From Sabellastarte sp. h YS-2021 (taxonomy: Eukaryota > Annelida > Polychaeta > Sabellida > Sabellidae): a stretch of 64,000 bases of DNA. A program made the position numbers and the translations under genes. Below the pieces are notes generated by a model, which had not been told where the DNA came from, searched no databases, and saw only the letters and a program-made list of their open reading frames with translations. Positions 20,348-31,526 of this stretch are shown here, piece after piece; the first letter of the stretch is position 1, and every line of letters starts with the position of its first letter. Where the stretch lies: NCBI GenBank assembly GCA_964017235.1, contig OZ024936.1:91920537-91984536 (forward strand), written 5' to 3'.

Positions 20348-20944
20348 ACAAAAATAATATCACACATGTATACCAAGACTTATTCAGGTGACATTTTTCT
20401 TTAAACTTTGTCAACAGTTCTTTGTATGTAGATCTAAAAATATCTTTGTAATAATTTGAAGGTTGTAATTTGTCCATGGTAATAATTTTAAATTTCAATT
20501 GAGACATTTGATTGTCTTGTCATAAATAGCTAAAAAAGAAAAGGATGTGAAAGTTTTGTGTTGTTTCTGTGTTAAATTAATAATATGCTCTTTGAATCTC
20601 TACAAAAGTCATTAACAAGCGTCTATATCTTGTTGGTATGTGTATACTCAGGCCATTTTAATCTCAACCTAGTCTCCAAACCAATTTATTCTCCAGTTTG
20701 TGGTTAGTAACACGACTGTGCTCTTGTTTTACCAAACCTCCGGTGATTGTAAAGTGGTTATTTCTTTGTCTCCCTCTTTATGCTTATATGTTTAAGCTGA
20801 ATCAGATACAACAACAATTAATCTGACATAGATACCGTGTACTTGGACTCTGTCTTTAGTCCAAAGAGTAGTTAGAATATATTCTTTATGGTTTAGCTAT
20901 AGACTACAACTTTTGAGTTAAATGTATGTTACTGACGGAGGATA
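20348..20944. other. No recognised feature
   Basis: Downstream of the NADAR frame; no coding signature seen. Confidence 0.35.
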
Positions 20945-22990
20945 TATTTTAGTGATAAGTGATAGCGGTATTGCTTGCTGTTGTGACTAAGTATTTGGGC
21001 AATACTTCATTGCCACTAGTATAAGGGGTATAATTTAGCAGTGATACATACATGATAGTGGTATCGCTTGCTGTTGTGACTAAGTATTTGGGCATTATTT
21101 CATCGCCACTAGTATAAAGGGTATAATTTAGCAGTAATACATACAGCTTTGTTTATACTGACTATAACTTGTGTCTCTTGTGTGTGTTAAAAAAGTAAAA
21201 ACAAACTGACTACAACTGTGACTAAGTATTTGGGCATTATTTCATCGCCACTAGTATAAGGGGTAAAATTTAGCAGTAATACATACAGTTTTGTTTACAC
21301 TGACTGTAACTTGTGTATCTTGAGTGTGTTAAAAAAGTAAAAACAAGCTGACTATAACTGTGACTAAGTATTTGGGCATTATTTCATTGCCACTAGTATA
21401 ATGGGTGTAATTTAGCAATAATACATACAGTTTTGCATATACTGATTATAACTTGTGTATCTGAGTGTGTTCAAAAAAAGTAAAAACAAACTGACTATAA
21501 CTTGTGCATTTTGAGTGTGTGTTAAGACTAATTGAACCACAGTCACAAAAGTCACGTTACAAGGTTAGGATATTTCTTTTGGTATGCCTATGCGTAGAGT
21601 ATTTAAATTAAATCTCAGTTTCTTTTTGAGGCTAGAAGACCATTAGAGCATTTGCTTCTCTAAAGTATGTAAACTGACATTAAAACAGCCTGTGTTAAAA
21701 AATTAAAACACATTAAGACTATTTTACCACTTTTACAGAAGTCACGGTACTTAAATTAGGATCTTCTCTTGGTACATCCATGTGTAAAACATTATTTATT
21801 TATTCTTAAAATGAAAATATCAAGTCACAGTCCTGTTTTTTGAGTGAGTAGATTGTTGGAGCACTTTCTTCTCTAAAGTATGGCCACTGACAATAATTCA
21901 GTGTGCTCCTTTTTCCTTTGCCTAGCTGTTGTCACCAAGTATCTGGATGTCTCTCATCCCCTCTAGTATAAGGGGTATTTTTTTAGTAGTAACACATACA
22001 GTTCTGTATATACTGACTAACATCTGTGCACATTGTGTGTGTTAAAAATAACATATTAAGACTGATTGTACTACTGTTTCAGAAGTCACATTACTAGGTA
22101 GAATCTTCTTTTGGCACATCCATGCATTTTTTATTTTGAACATAAAATGAAAAGACCAAATCTCAGTTTTGTTTTTTGCGGTTAATAGATTGAGTAATTG
22201 CTTCTCTAAACTACAGCAACTAACAATAAGTCAGTGTTTGCTCTTTTTCCTTTGTCTAGCAATATTGTATGTTGTTACTGAGTGTTTAGATATCTTTCAT
22301 CCCCTTAAGAGGCATAATTTAGCAGTAACAAATAAAGTTTTTGTAAATACAGACTATAACATGTGTATTTTGAGTGTGTTAAAAATAACATATTAACTAT
22401 CTGACTATTGACTATTTGTATTACTGTTACAAAAGTTACGTTACTAGTTAGGATATTTCTTTTGGTATGCCCATGCCTAGAGTATTTTTAAGTTGAACTT
22501 ATAATTAACATATCAAATCTTAGTCTCTTTTGAGGTTAGTAGACTATCAGAGCATTGGCTTCTCTAAAATATGTAAACTATTGACTATCTGTACCACTGT
22601 TACAAAAGCTACGATACTAGTGAGGATATTTCTTTTGGTAAGCCCATGCCTAGAGCATTTTTTCAGTTGAACTTATAATCAACACATCAAATCTCAATCT
22701 CTTTTGAGGTTAGTAGACTATCAGTACATTTGCTTCTCTAAACTATGTAAACTGACAATAAAACAGCCTGTGTTAAAAAAATAGAACATATTAAGACTAT
22801 TTGTACCAGTGTTATAGAAGTCACACTAATAGGTAGTACCTTTTTTTCGTATGTCCATACCTACAGTGAGTTTTTTTTAATGAAAATACCAAATCTCGGT
22901 CCTGTTTAGAGTTGAGTAGACCGTCCGACCTCTGGTTTTTCTAAACCATGGCAACTGACAAGAAAACAGTGTTGCTCATTTTTTTCTGTG
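20945..22990 (+). repeat. Degenerate satellite-like array
   Basis: Phrases recur in a fixed order. GTGACTAAGTATTTGGGCAT, CGCCACTAGTATAA, TTTAGCAGTAATACATACAG, CTGACTATAACTTGTGTAT and GAGTGTGTTAAAAA repeat about every 130-150 bases between 20960 and 21530. From ~21530 to 22990 a longer unit (~300-350 bases) adds AAAAGTCACGTTACTAG, CTTTTGGTATGCCCATGCCT and GCTTCTCTAAA. Copies are strongly diverged with indels, so the array is old. No coding potential is seen. Confidence 0.75.
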
Positions 22991-23983
22991 TCCCTGCTAA
23001 TATATTCATGTATATGAGCTGATTTGATACTGTTACACTATTGTAAAGATATTTTCTGTGTTCAGTTTTTACGCTGACCGACAATTAGAGATTAACAGTT
23101 TATCTTTACACAAATAGGTAGTATATACTCTACATTTCAGACATAGACTGAAACTGTGGAACTATATCTTATCTAGCGTTCTACTTTCTGACCGACAACA
23201 ACAAAATATCTTGTTTTATCATTTAAACACATCATTGTGTATTTGTACCTTTATTCTGATGAAAATTGAGTGCCTTTAATAATTTAAATACACCCGTATG
23301 CAGGTATACTTCTACCCCTTTAAGCGATAGTTCCATTACAACCATTTGTCAAAAACTGACAGTACTTTGAGCTTTTTCCCACTTTAGTAAAAAAAATTAT
23401 ACCATACATTTAATGGATACAATTAAACGGTGGGCTCTATTAAATTTCCATTTGCCTGTATCAGTATAAAATGTATAATTTAGTATCGTGTAATAGTGAT
23501 TGCAGTTGCTGGCCTTTATATATTGTAAATATTTTTTCTGGTACTCGGTCTGTTTTGATAGAGTGTTAACACTAAGAAAAGACATTGCCCTTGCTTTAAT
23601 AAAATGCTCCTCCACGTAAACTAAATTAAGCTGAGAATGCCCAGCCCTAGGAAGCATGGCATGTAATTTATATGTTCAGCTGTCATTTCTCAAATATAGT
23701 GTAAAAATTTTTAATAGTTTTTTCATTTCAAATGTAAATATGTGTTTGTCCTTTTTTAAGGAATTTACTGTCTGTCTGTATAACTACTATACCTTAAAGT
23801 TAAATTTAAAAAAAATTGCTTTTGAAGTCAGCAATATCAATAGACACTGTTTTGAGTGAATATAGAGCCATTATAATATTGATTGGGAATATTTCTGTTT
23901 CTGTAAGGGGATATAATTACCTTGATGTAGGTGTGTGGATGTGAAACTACATGGTCTCAATATAAAATGTATATAACAAAGCA
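22991..23983. other. No recognised gene
   Basis: AT-rich sequence between the satellite-like array and the 5' end of the LINE endonuclease. An ORF1 for the LINE was looked for here and not found. Confidence 0.4.
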
Positions 23984-24504
23984 ATGTCATCCCAAACTCT
24001 AAACATCTTATCAATGAATTGCCAAGGGCTTTGAAATAGCAGTAAAAGAAACGATGTCCTGAATTACCTAAAAACCAAAAATATTGATATTCTTTGTCTC
24101 CAAGACACACACGTAAAGGAATCTGACCTCAGTTTAGTTGGAACAATTTGGGATGGGGAGGTATTTCTGCATGGATTCAGCACAAATACATGTGGGGTGG
24201 CAATTTTGTTTAAGAATACTCTCCAGTATAATATTTTGACTATTGAAACAGATAATAGTGGTAACACGATAGCATTACATATGAACTGCCTGGGTCAAAC
24301 TTTTCTATTAATTAATGCCTATGGCCCAAGTACGGACAATCTGATCTTTTTTCAAGATATAAAGAACTACATAGATAATTATGATCATGATTATTTTATA
24401 CTCTGTGGTGACTTAAATATTTCACTAAACCCACAACTTGATACTTATAATTATGTTGGGTCAAATAACCCTAAAGCAAGAGAGAGCCTGCATGATGTCA
24501 TTGA
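23984..24504 (+). pseudogene. LINE endonuclease (APE type), N-terminal part
   Basis: The frame opens ATG at 23984 and reads LNILSMNCQGL, TGA, NSSKRNDVLNYLKTKNIDIL, CLQDTHVKESD, GVAILFKNTLQ, LLINAYGPSTDN and FILCGDLNISLNP. These are the APE endonuclease landmarks: N-x-Q/N-G (metal binding), Q-(D/E)-T-H with the catalytic acidic residue, the L-N-x-Y-x-P block and G-D-x-N. The first stop replaces an Arg codon expected after GL. The frame is cut at the target duplication 24494-24504 and resumes at 28281. Confidence 0.85.
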
Positions 24505-24506
24505 AT

Positions 24507-24603
24507 CAAGGTACATACCGTTCACTGCTTTACCAATTTACAAACACAGAAACAGAAAATGGTAAAGCACCCACTTCCGTTTTACTGTTTTACTGTTTTG
24601 AAA
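24507..24603 (+). repeat. Left terminal inverted repeat
   Basis: About 97 bases matching the right end (28280-28184, inverted) with few mismatches. The inner part is TTTTACTGTTTTACTGTTTT. Confidence 0.85.
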
Positions 24604-24847
24604 CAGTTAAAGGGTTAGATACTTAATTTTATTTTCTAGCAAGTCAATCAGAAATGTGTAAAGCCCCTTTTAACAGTTTATATACAGTAATAAAGCACCA
24701 ATGAGTATAAGTCCATTTACTGTTTAATGCAATACCTTTTTACTCTTTTTCTATTTTTGCCCCATTTTGTCTCTTTGGGGGAGGGGAACTGGGGGGGGGG
24801 GGGCATCCACGTGCTGGGGAGGCTTGTGGTTATACTTCAAAAGCTAA

Positions 24848-24873
24848 TGACGTCACTCATGTGAGTGATGTCA
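24848..24873. promoter_or_regulatory. 26-bp near-perfect palindrome with two CRE-like sites
   Basis: TGACGTCACTCATG is followed by its near inverse TGAGTGATGTCA. The left half contains the full palindromic cAMP-response element TGACGTCA, the right half a one-mismatch version. Whether any factor binds here is unknown; it lies inside the transposon. Confidence 0.4.
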
Positions 24874-25680
24874 CAAAACAGTTTTTCTTTCTATATTCCA
24901 TGATTTTTAACACTGATCAAGGCATTCATGCATGTTGAACAGAAATATATACATTTTTAATGTAATTTGTTTGTTTTAAAGAGACCATATTTTATACAAA
25001 TGTTGGTGGTTTCTAATTTATTAGAGAATAAATACTTTTAAAAACAGAGGTATTCACTGACATACAAGGAAATACCATACATGACGCATTCATAATTATT
25101 GTAAAATATGATATTCATAAGATTTTGCATACATTTTATTGTAGTTTTGGTTTTCAATTTATTTAAGGAAATTACACCAGTGGAAAGTAAAGCATTATGA
25201 AACCAAATAAAACTTTATTGATGAGGAGAGGTATTGTTCAATTACTTTCCAAAACGATGATAATTTTTGGAATATTTTATGAAAGATCAGCTCCTGTGAA
25301 CCTAATGGTGTGTTTCCACTAGAGGCCGACTATACGACTCTGTATTTTTATAAGGTGGTTGCAAAAGTCGGGGGGTCGGGGACAAAAATCCCAAAAAAGG
25401 GGGTAATTTTTGGGTCAGCTTCAACTCCCTGACCGGACGTGAAACATACAGGCTTGTCTGGATCTACAGGCTGACCTTTCGTGGGGTCGGGATGTTTTCT
25501 ACCAGACAGGTCTGGAAACTATCAGGACAAGCCATAAACCCCTAACAGACAAGCCCCCAAACCCAAAAGACAAGCCATACTGACAAACAGACAGGCCTAG
25601 AGAAACATACAGATACCCATGACCAGACTTGAAGTTAGTATTGCAAGTACAGCTTTTAATGAATTTTTGATTTATGGAAA

Positions 25681-26137
25681 AAAAGGAGGATCAAGTGTCA
25701 ACCAATAAACAATTCTTAAACTAGATCACTAGTACATATTTGGATCCCATCACGTGACTAAAATGTCAAAATATATTTCTTTTTATTTTAATCACAATTT
25801 CCATGTTTTGCTTCAATATACATAAATAATAAAATCAATGTATGTCTGCTTCAATTTATAAAGGAAAAAGTCATTTAAAATATAAGATTTTCTTTAAAAG
25901 TTATATCCTGTGGAAAGAAGCAGGGAGAGATGTGCTTCTAACAATCTCACGCTTGACAATGAAAACCTTCTGCTTGTTGCTGCCTTTTTTACTCCAATTT
26001 CGAGCTTCTGGGAAAGACCCTATTCTCATTAAGGCAATAAACATGCTGCAGTTCTGGTCACGTGATGGGATCCAAACATTTACTGGTGACCTAGTTTTAG
26101 ATTTGTTGATTGGTCGACCCTTGATCCTCTTTTTTCC
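25681..26137. repeat. Nested inverted repeat with ~78-bp arms
   Basis: Arms 25681-25758 and 26057-26137 are inverted copies; both contain GGATCCCATCACGTGA or its reverse complement, plus a GGATCAAG/CTTGATCC end. The ~300-base loop carries a chance open frame. It may be a small fold-back transposon inside the larger element. Confidence 0.65.
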
Positions 26138-26937
26138 CCAAAATTACTTATGGGTTTTCACAGTGAAAACAAAAATCTTGTGATTGCATCCAAATAGTTT
26201 GTCAAATTAAAAAAAAAATGCCCTGCTGAAGTAGGCTGAGAATTTGTTTATTATGTCACCACATAAAACACTTGTTCAGGTTTCTCAATTATATACAGCA
26301 TACATGTGGACCTTTTCTACCTCTTAACTTTAAAATTATGATCACTTGCTGTGTTTCTTTGTCATTCTTGACATAATTTTTATCAAATTTTTACCTGACA
26401 TCATGTTGAAAATGGACTGCAAATTAATAGTACTAAGTTGCAAAAGACAGGCCGGCTTCATGTTGCGACATGCCTGCAAGTCATAATGACAAGCCTGAAA
26501 GGGTTACAGACAAACCTGGAAGTGTAACCGACAGGCCCTTAAGTTAACCAACAGGCCTGTTGCTAGGGGGTTGAAATTATGGTCTGTTACATGGATCGGG
26601 AAGGGTTGGGGAAATATCAAACATGTTTCATATTTCACCAACTCTCCTCAACAGGCCGGGAACTTACAACCAACCCTAACAGACCATGTAAACATTGGCC
26701 CCAACCCTCTTTAGTTACTGACATTTCAGCCCCAGTGGAAAACCTGTATAATAATGGCTTATAATGGAGGATAAAGGTTTTGCACCCACATCTTATGGGG
26801 TAGTTTCACTGAAGCCAACCGGTCAGTAACTAAGCATTTTTGGAGGGATGGGAACAATGTTTACACAGAAGGTTAGGGTCGGGTGTAGTTTCCAGGCCTG
26901 TCGGAGAGAGTTGACAAAAGATCAAACATGTTTGATA

Positions 26938-27085
26938 TCATACAGTTGGTCAAGGTTCTGTGGTGTAAACTGTTGATCATCGGTAAGCAACTACCAACTT
27001 TCCCACATGTGGTCCGGGGGTTTGAACCACAGACCTCAGAGTTGGAAGGAGAGTGTTACCACTGTGCCACCGTGGCTCCTCAGAC
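26938..27085 (-). mobile_element. tRNA-derived SINE (family B), best copy
   Basis: On the minus strand: GGTGGCACAGTGGTAACACT (A-box region), CTGAGGTCTGTGGTTCAAAC (B box GTGGTTCAAAC), then CCCACATGTGGGAAAGTTGG, CAGTTTACACCACAGAACC and TTGACCAACTGTATGA. Just outside the 3' side is a perfect 16-bp palindrome, ATCAAACATGTTTGAT (26922-26937). Confidence 0.7.
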
Positions 27086-27342
27086 TTGCAGAAAAAAGGA
27101 ACAGGCCTCATAGCTCCTGCACCACATATTGGTGATAGGATCTGTCTGGCGTGTCCCCTGACCTCTGTAATTTTACTTAATTGTATTGCTGCCAGTCAAG
27201 AAGCAAAACGTACTTTAAAAATATCTACATTTTTTTAAAATTTTGTGTCATTTATGATTTAATTTTCCTTATAGTTTGTAAATTAAATAATTTTTAATAC
27301 TAAATAAAATTTCTCAGTACCCATTCCAAACAAGAACTTGGG

Positions 27343-27415
27343 GGCCATGTGGCACAGTGGCGACTCTGAGATTAGAGTTCAAATCCCGGCTGTACCTTGT
27401 ATGTACTGGTTTATG
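27343..27415 (+). mobile_element. SINE head fragment (family B-like)
   Basis: GTGGCACAGTGGCGACTCTG followed by AGAGTTCAAATCCCGGCTGT gives a tRNA-like A and B box. The downstream family-B body is absent. Confidence 0.55.
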
Positions 27416-28183
27416 TGCTTCCAAACTACCATTCACAATAGAAACAATAATGTACTATGTGTGATGAAAATTATCCTACAAAAATACATATTTCAAAGAT
27501 TTAGTTGTACATAAACCCTACTTGAAATTGTACTGATGAATCATAAATTAATTATTGACTACAAAAAATTATTGTTTGTGTCTGGCCCTCAGTCTATGCA
27601 CAACCATTTACCAAAGTGAATTGAATCTGTGAGGTCACTCTTGTCTGACCTTAAAGGGTAACCTTAAAGTCATTTGTGAGTCGTTATTGCTCAGATTTTA
27701 AGGACATCTAGAGTGTACAGTCAAAAAATGACCATGTATCAAATATAGCTGAAATTCGCCAAGTATTTTTTTATAATTAGCCCTGTAAGTGGTAACCTTA
27801 AAGTTGCTATAATAGACTTATTGTACGGCGTTTAAGGTTACCATAAAGTGAAAGTATGCTTCATACTTTGTGCCATCCTCATACCAAATATTAATGAAAT
27901 TCATCAAGCAGTTTTGGAGTATTTTAATTTATTTTGACAATATAAACTCTGTAAAGCCATTCACATGTTTAAATTTTGCACTGTGACATCACAATTCAGG
28001 CTACTATGGTTGCCGGGGATATGGCCTTCACTTTATAAGTTATGGGATACTTTGAAGGCCAAAATATACCATAAACAGTCAAAGGGAAAAAGGGTCGTTT
28101 TCAGTTTCAAACCCTGACCCTTATACAGTTTTTCTAATTATAAAAAGTCAATAGGAAAAGGGTAAGAATACAGTATTTCAAAC

Positions 28184-28280
28184 CCTTAAAACAGTAAAAC
28201 AGTAAAACGGAAGTGGGTGCTTTACCGTTTTCTGTTTCTCTGTTTATAAATGGGTAAAGCAGTGAACGGTCTGTACCTTG
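28184..28280 (-). repeat. Right terminal inverted repeat
   Basis: Inverted match to 24507-24603; ends CTGTACCTTG directly against the second copy of the 11-bp target duplication. Confidence 0.85.
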
Positions 28281-28500
28281 GATGTCATTGACACATGCTC
28301 ATTAGTTAATCTATACCGTTATTTTAATCCGAATACACAAAGATATACATGGCGTTGAAAAAATCCCATCAAACAAGCAAGGTTAGATTATTTTATTGCT
28401 TTTCAAACTTTATTAGACTTAGTAGCTCAGGTAGATATAAAACCTGGTTACAAAACAGACCATTCATTAATCAGCTTGTCTCTTAACCTCATAAACTTTT
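28281..28500 (+). pseudogene. LINE endonuclease, C-terminal part
   Basis: The frame continues DVIDTCSLVNLYRYFNPNTQ and RYTW, then (one frame change) KNPIKQARLDYFIAF and VDIKPGYKTDHSLISLSL. The RLDYF...GYKTDHS block holds the catalytic Asp-His pair of APE endonucleases. It follows directly on 24504 once the transposon is removed. Confidence 0.85.
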
Positions 28501-31500
28501 CTTGTGGTCCTGATGTTTAGAAGTTTAACACTAGTCTTTTGAAAGATCAGGAATACATTGCATTTGTAAAAAATTGGATAAGAGATGAGAAATTAAGATA
28601 TGCAGCCCCAGTTTACAATTTGGAAAATATACATAATATACCAGATGATAATTTACATCTTAAAATTGATTATGATTTGTTTCTGGAAATGTTGATATTG
28701 AGAATACGAGGCGAAACAATCAAATATGCTTCTCATAAGAAAAAGCTCAGTAAAGAAATTGAAAATAACCACTCTGAGATAGATTCTTTGGAGAAAAACC
28801 TAAAGAGCGATAACTATGATAGCTACTTAGAAAAAAAGTCACAGCTTCGAACGATTAGGAAAGATGCTATAAAGGGGCACCAAATTTGATCAACAGTGCA
28901 ATGGTTAAATGATCGAGAAAAACCTACTAAATTCTTCTTTTCTCTTGAGCACCGCAATTATATTGAGAAAACTGCCAAAATAATTAAATTGCGAGATGGT
29001 ATCTTGAGTACTGATCAGAAAGAATTCCTTGCAGAATTCCAGTCCTTTTACACCAAACTTTTCCAGATTGATGATTCAAATCTGGAAAAGATTGATCCAG
29101 AAGATGTTTTGAGGCACTGTCAAACACAAAAAGTTCATGGTGAACACATCAATCAAATTGAAGGGCACTTAACTATTAAAGAATTGAGCAAAGCTTTAAA
29201 CCAAACTAAAAATAATAAAACACCTAGAATAGATGGTTTTCCGGTAGATTTTTTAAAGATATTTTGGAGGGAGCTCAGTGTTTGGATTCAAAAGGCTCTA
29301 AACAGCAGTTATGACAAAGGAAAACTGTCTCTCTCCTTAAGACAGTGCCTGATAGTATGTTTACCTAAAACAGACAAAAGCAGGGAAGAAATAAAAAATT
29401 GGCGTCCCTTATCGATGCTTTCAATCAGATATAAGCTGGCTTCAGCAGCTATTGCTAATAGAATCAAGCCTTTACTGAACTATTTGATTGACAGTACTCA
29501 GACAGGTTTCATATCGGGTTGAGATATTGCTGAAAATACCCGTTTGGTATATGATATTATTCATACTACCGAAAAATTAAACATATCAGGACTCCTAGTT
29601 TCAATAGATTTTCAGAAGGCATTCGATTCCATCTCATGGGAATTTATTTTCAAAACTCTCTCATATTTAGGTTTTGGAGCCACCTTTCAGAGATTTATTA
29701 GATTGTTCAATACAGATATTACAGCAAAAGTTTTGCAAAATGGTTTTCTCTCGGATAACATAAACATACAACGTGGGTGTAGACAAGGAGATCCCATCTC
29801 CCCTTACCTATTTATAATTGCGGCACAGATATTAACAATATTAATTATTCATAATCCCCAAATAAGAGGTATTTTTATCAATGGTGTTGAATTCAAAATC
29901 ACACAATATGCAGACGACACCACACTCTTTTTGGACGGTTCACAAGACTCATTATTAGCTGCATTAAACACACTGGAAACTTTTTTGAATTTACTCTGGG
30001 CTTAAAATGAATACAGATTGGAAGAAAAAGGCATTCAAAAGAAAAATTAGTGGACAAAGGCCTTCTATGGGGATGTACACATTTTGACCTACTGGGAATA
30101 AAATTCTCAAACAACCTTATGGATATGTTGGAGATCAATTATGACAAAAAGTTTTGTGAAATAAAGAATCTTATAAATATCTGGGAGAAGCGATATTTAA
30201 CACCTATAGGGAAAGTAACAGTTGTGAAAACTTTTATTTTGGCAAAACTAAATCACTTATTCTTGGGGTTGCCAAACCCTACCCCACAATTATTAAAAAA
30301 AATTGAAGATTTATGTTACAAATTTTTATGGTCAAATAAACCCAACAAAATAAATAGGAATATAGTAACCCTTGATGGGCAATCAGGTGGACTTAATATG
30401 ATCACTGTAAAACTATTTATAAAATGTTTAAAACAACTTGGTTTAGAAAATTGTTACGACAAACGGATGCCCCATGGAACAAGTTATTTCAAGGAACCTT
30501 TGGAAAATACCAAGAAAAGTGCACTGGATTGGGTCCTGAATATATAGTTGAATTGAATAAAAATATAACAAATAAATTTTGGAATAATGTCAGCATATGA
30601 TATATTGAAACATCAACAGCTACTCACAAATGAACAGATTCTGACAACCCCCTTATGGTATAATAAAGCATTGTCAGATGAGACTTTTTATATTTCTCAA
30701 TGGTACAGTAAAGGGATCTGCTCCATCTCAGATGTTTTAGATGATAATGGCCAATTTAGGTCACTAGATACAATGAAAAATTTATATAATCTAAGAAATA
30801 TCCACTTTCTGCATTACTTGAGAGTCAAAGGTATTTGTAATCAGCTACTGAAAGAAACTAATTTTCAGCACAACAATGTCTTTAGACCAAATATACCAAA
30901 TCATATAAAGATTCTGTACCGATCCGATAAGGGTGCTAGAGATTTTTATAAGTACGTCACTAAATACAAAAAAAATAATCATTCGATGAAGTTAAAATGG
31001 AATGTAGATTTATACCTCAATATAGATGAATCAACTTGGTGTGATATATTTAAAGTATGTTTTAAAACAACAAATGATAATAGCCTAGTGTGGTTCGAGT
31101 TGAGGATAATCTACAGGATATTGGGAACAAATCATTATCTAAACAAAATAGGAGCATCATCATCTTCACTTTGTAGAAAATGTGACAATGCTCCAGAAAC
31201 ATTAATGCATATTTTTACCTAATGCCCTATTACTTTAACTTTATGGGAAAACATAAAAATGTATGTCAAAGAGAAAATAAATTGTCAGTTAAGATTAAAT
31301 AATCTGGATATTGTGCTGGGATATTTCCTGTCAGATCAGAGTAGAACACCTATAAATATTTTGTTGATCCTGACAAAAATATATTTTTGACTCCGTTATG
31401 TGTCTAGACAGACTAATGTATCAGTTCAAGCACACATATGCAGAAGAAAAGCTCTTGTCAAACCTACAAGATAAAAAGGCTTTTTTTGACTTAAAATGGA

Positions 31501-31526
31501 AAAATTGGAAATTGATTATGGAGTGA
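28501..31526 (+). pseudogene. LINE reverse transcriptase and C-terminal region (Tx1/L1-like)
   Basis: After a coiled-coil-like, Lys/Glu-rich linker (28539-28885) the RT domain shows KPTKFFFSLEHRNY, TKNNKTPRIDGFPVDFLKIF, NWRPLSMLSIRYKLASAAIA, QTGFISG, VSIDFQKAFDSISWEFIF (catalytic Asp), QRGCRQGDPISPYLFIIAAQ and ITQYADDTTLFLDGS (catalytic YADD, about 29900-29940). The post-RT part has CTHFDLLGIKFSNN, YLTPIGKVTVVKTFILAKLN, KFLWSN and, near 31190, CRKCDNAPETLMHIF, a Cys-containing end segment. The stops at 28888-28890 and 29521-29523 are TGA where Arg is expected. A frameshift near 30000 and stops at 30545-30547 and 31219-31221 also interrupt it. Confidence 0.85.

Larger units (their letters stand above)
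24505..28280. mobile_element. 3.78-kb TIR transposon (MULE-like, non-autonomous)
   Basis: The ends are inverted copies over ~95 bases: CAAGGTACATACCGTTCACT at 24507 against CAAGGTACAGACCGTTCACT read inward from 28280, continuing through GGTAAAGCACCCACTTCCGT. It is flanked by the 11-bp direct repeat GATGTCATTGA (24494-24504 and 28281-28291), and outside it the LINE endonuclease frame continues. Long inverted repeats with a 9-11-bp target duplication fit Mutator-like elements best; that is inference, because no transposase is recognisable. The interior has a G13 run (24791-24803), recurring AGACAAGCC-type motifs (25440-25620, 26440-26560), a nested inverted repeat and two SINE pieces. Confidence 0.82.

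Noticed and set aside
20088-20507. 139-codon minus-strand gene
   Set aside because: It is antisense to the NADAR frame, which has clear family motifs; the minus frame shows none.
25842-26183. Transposase of the TIR transposon
   Set aside because: The frame lies in and across the nested inverted repeat and has no DDE-type or zinc-finger signature.
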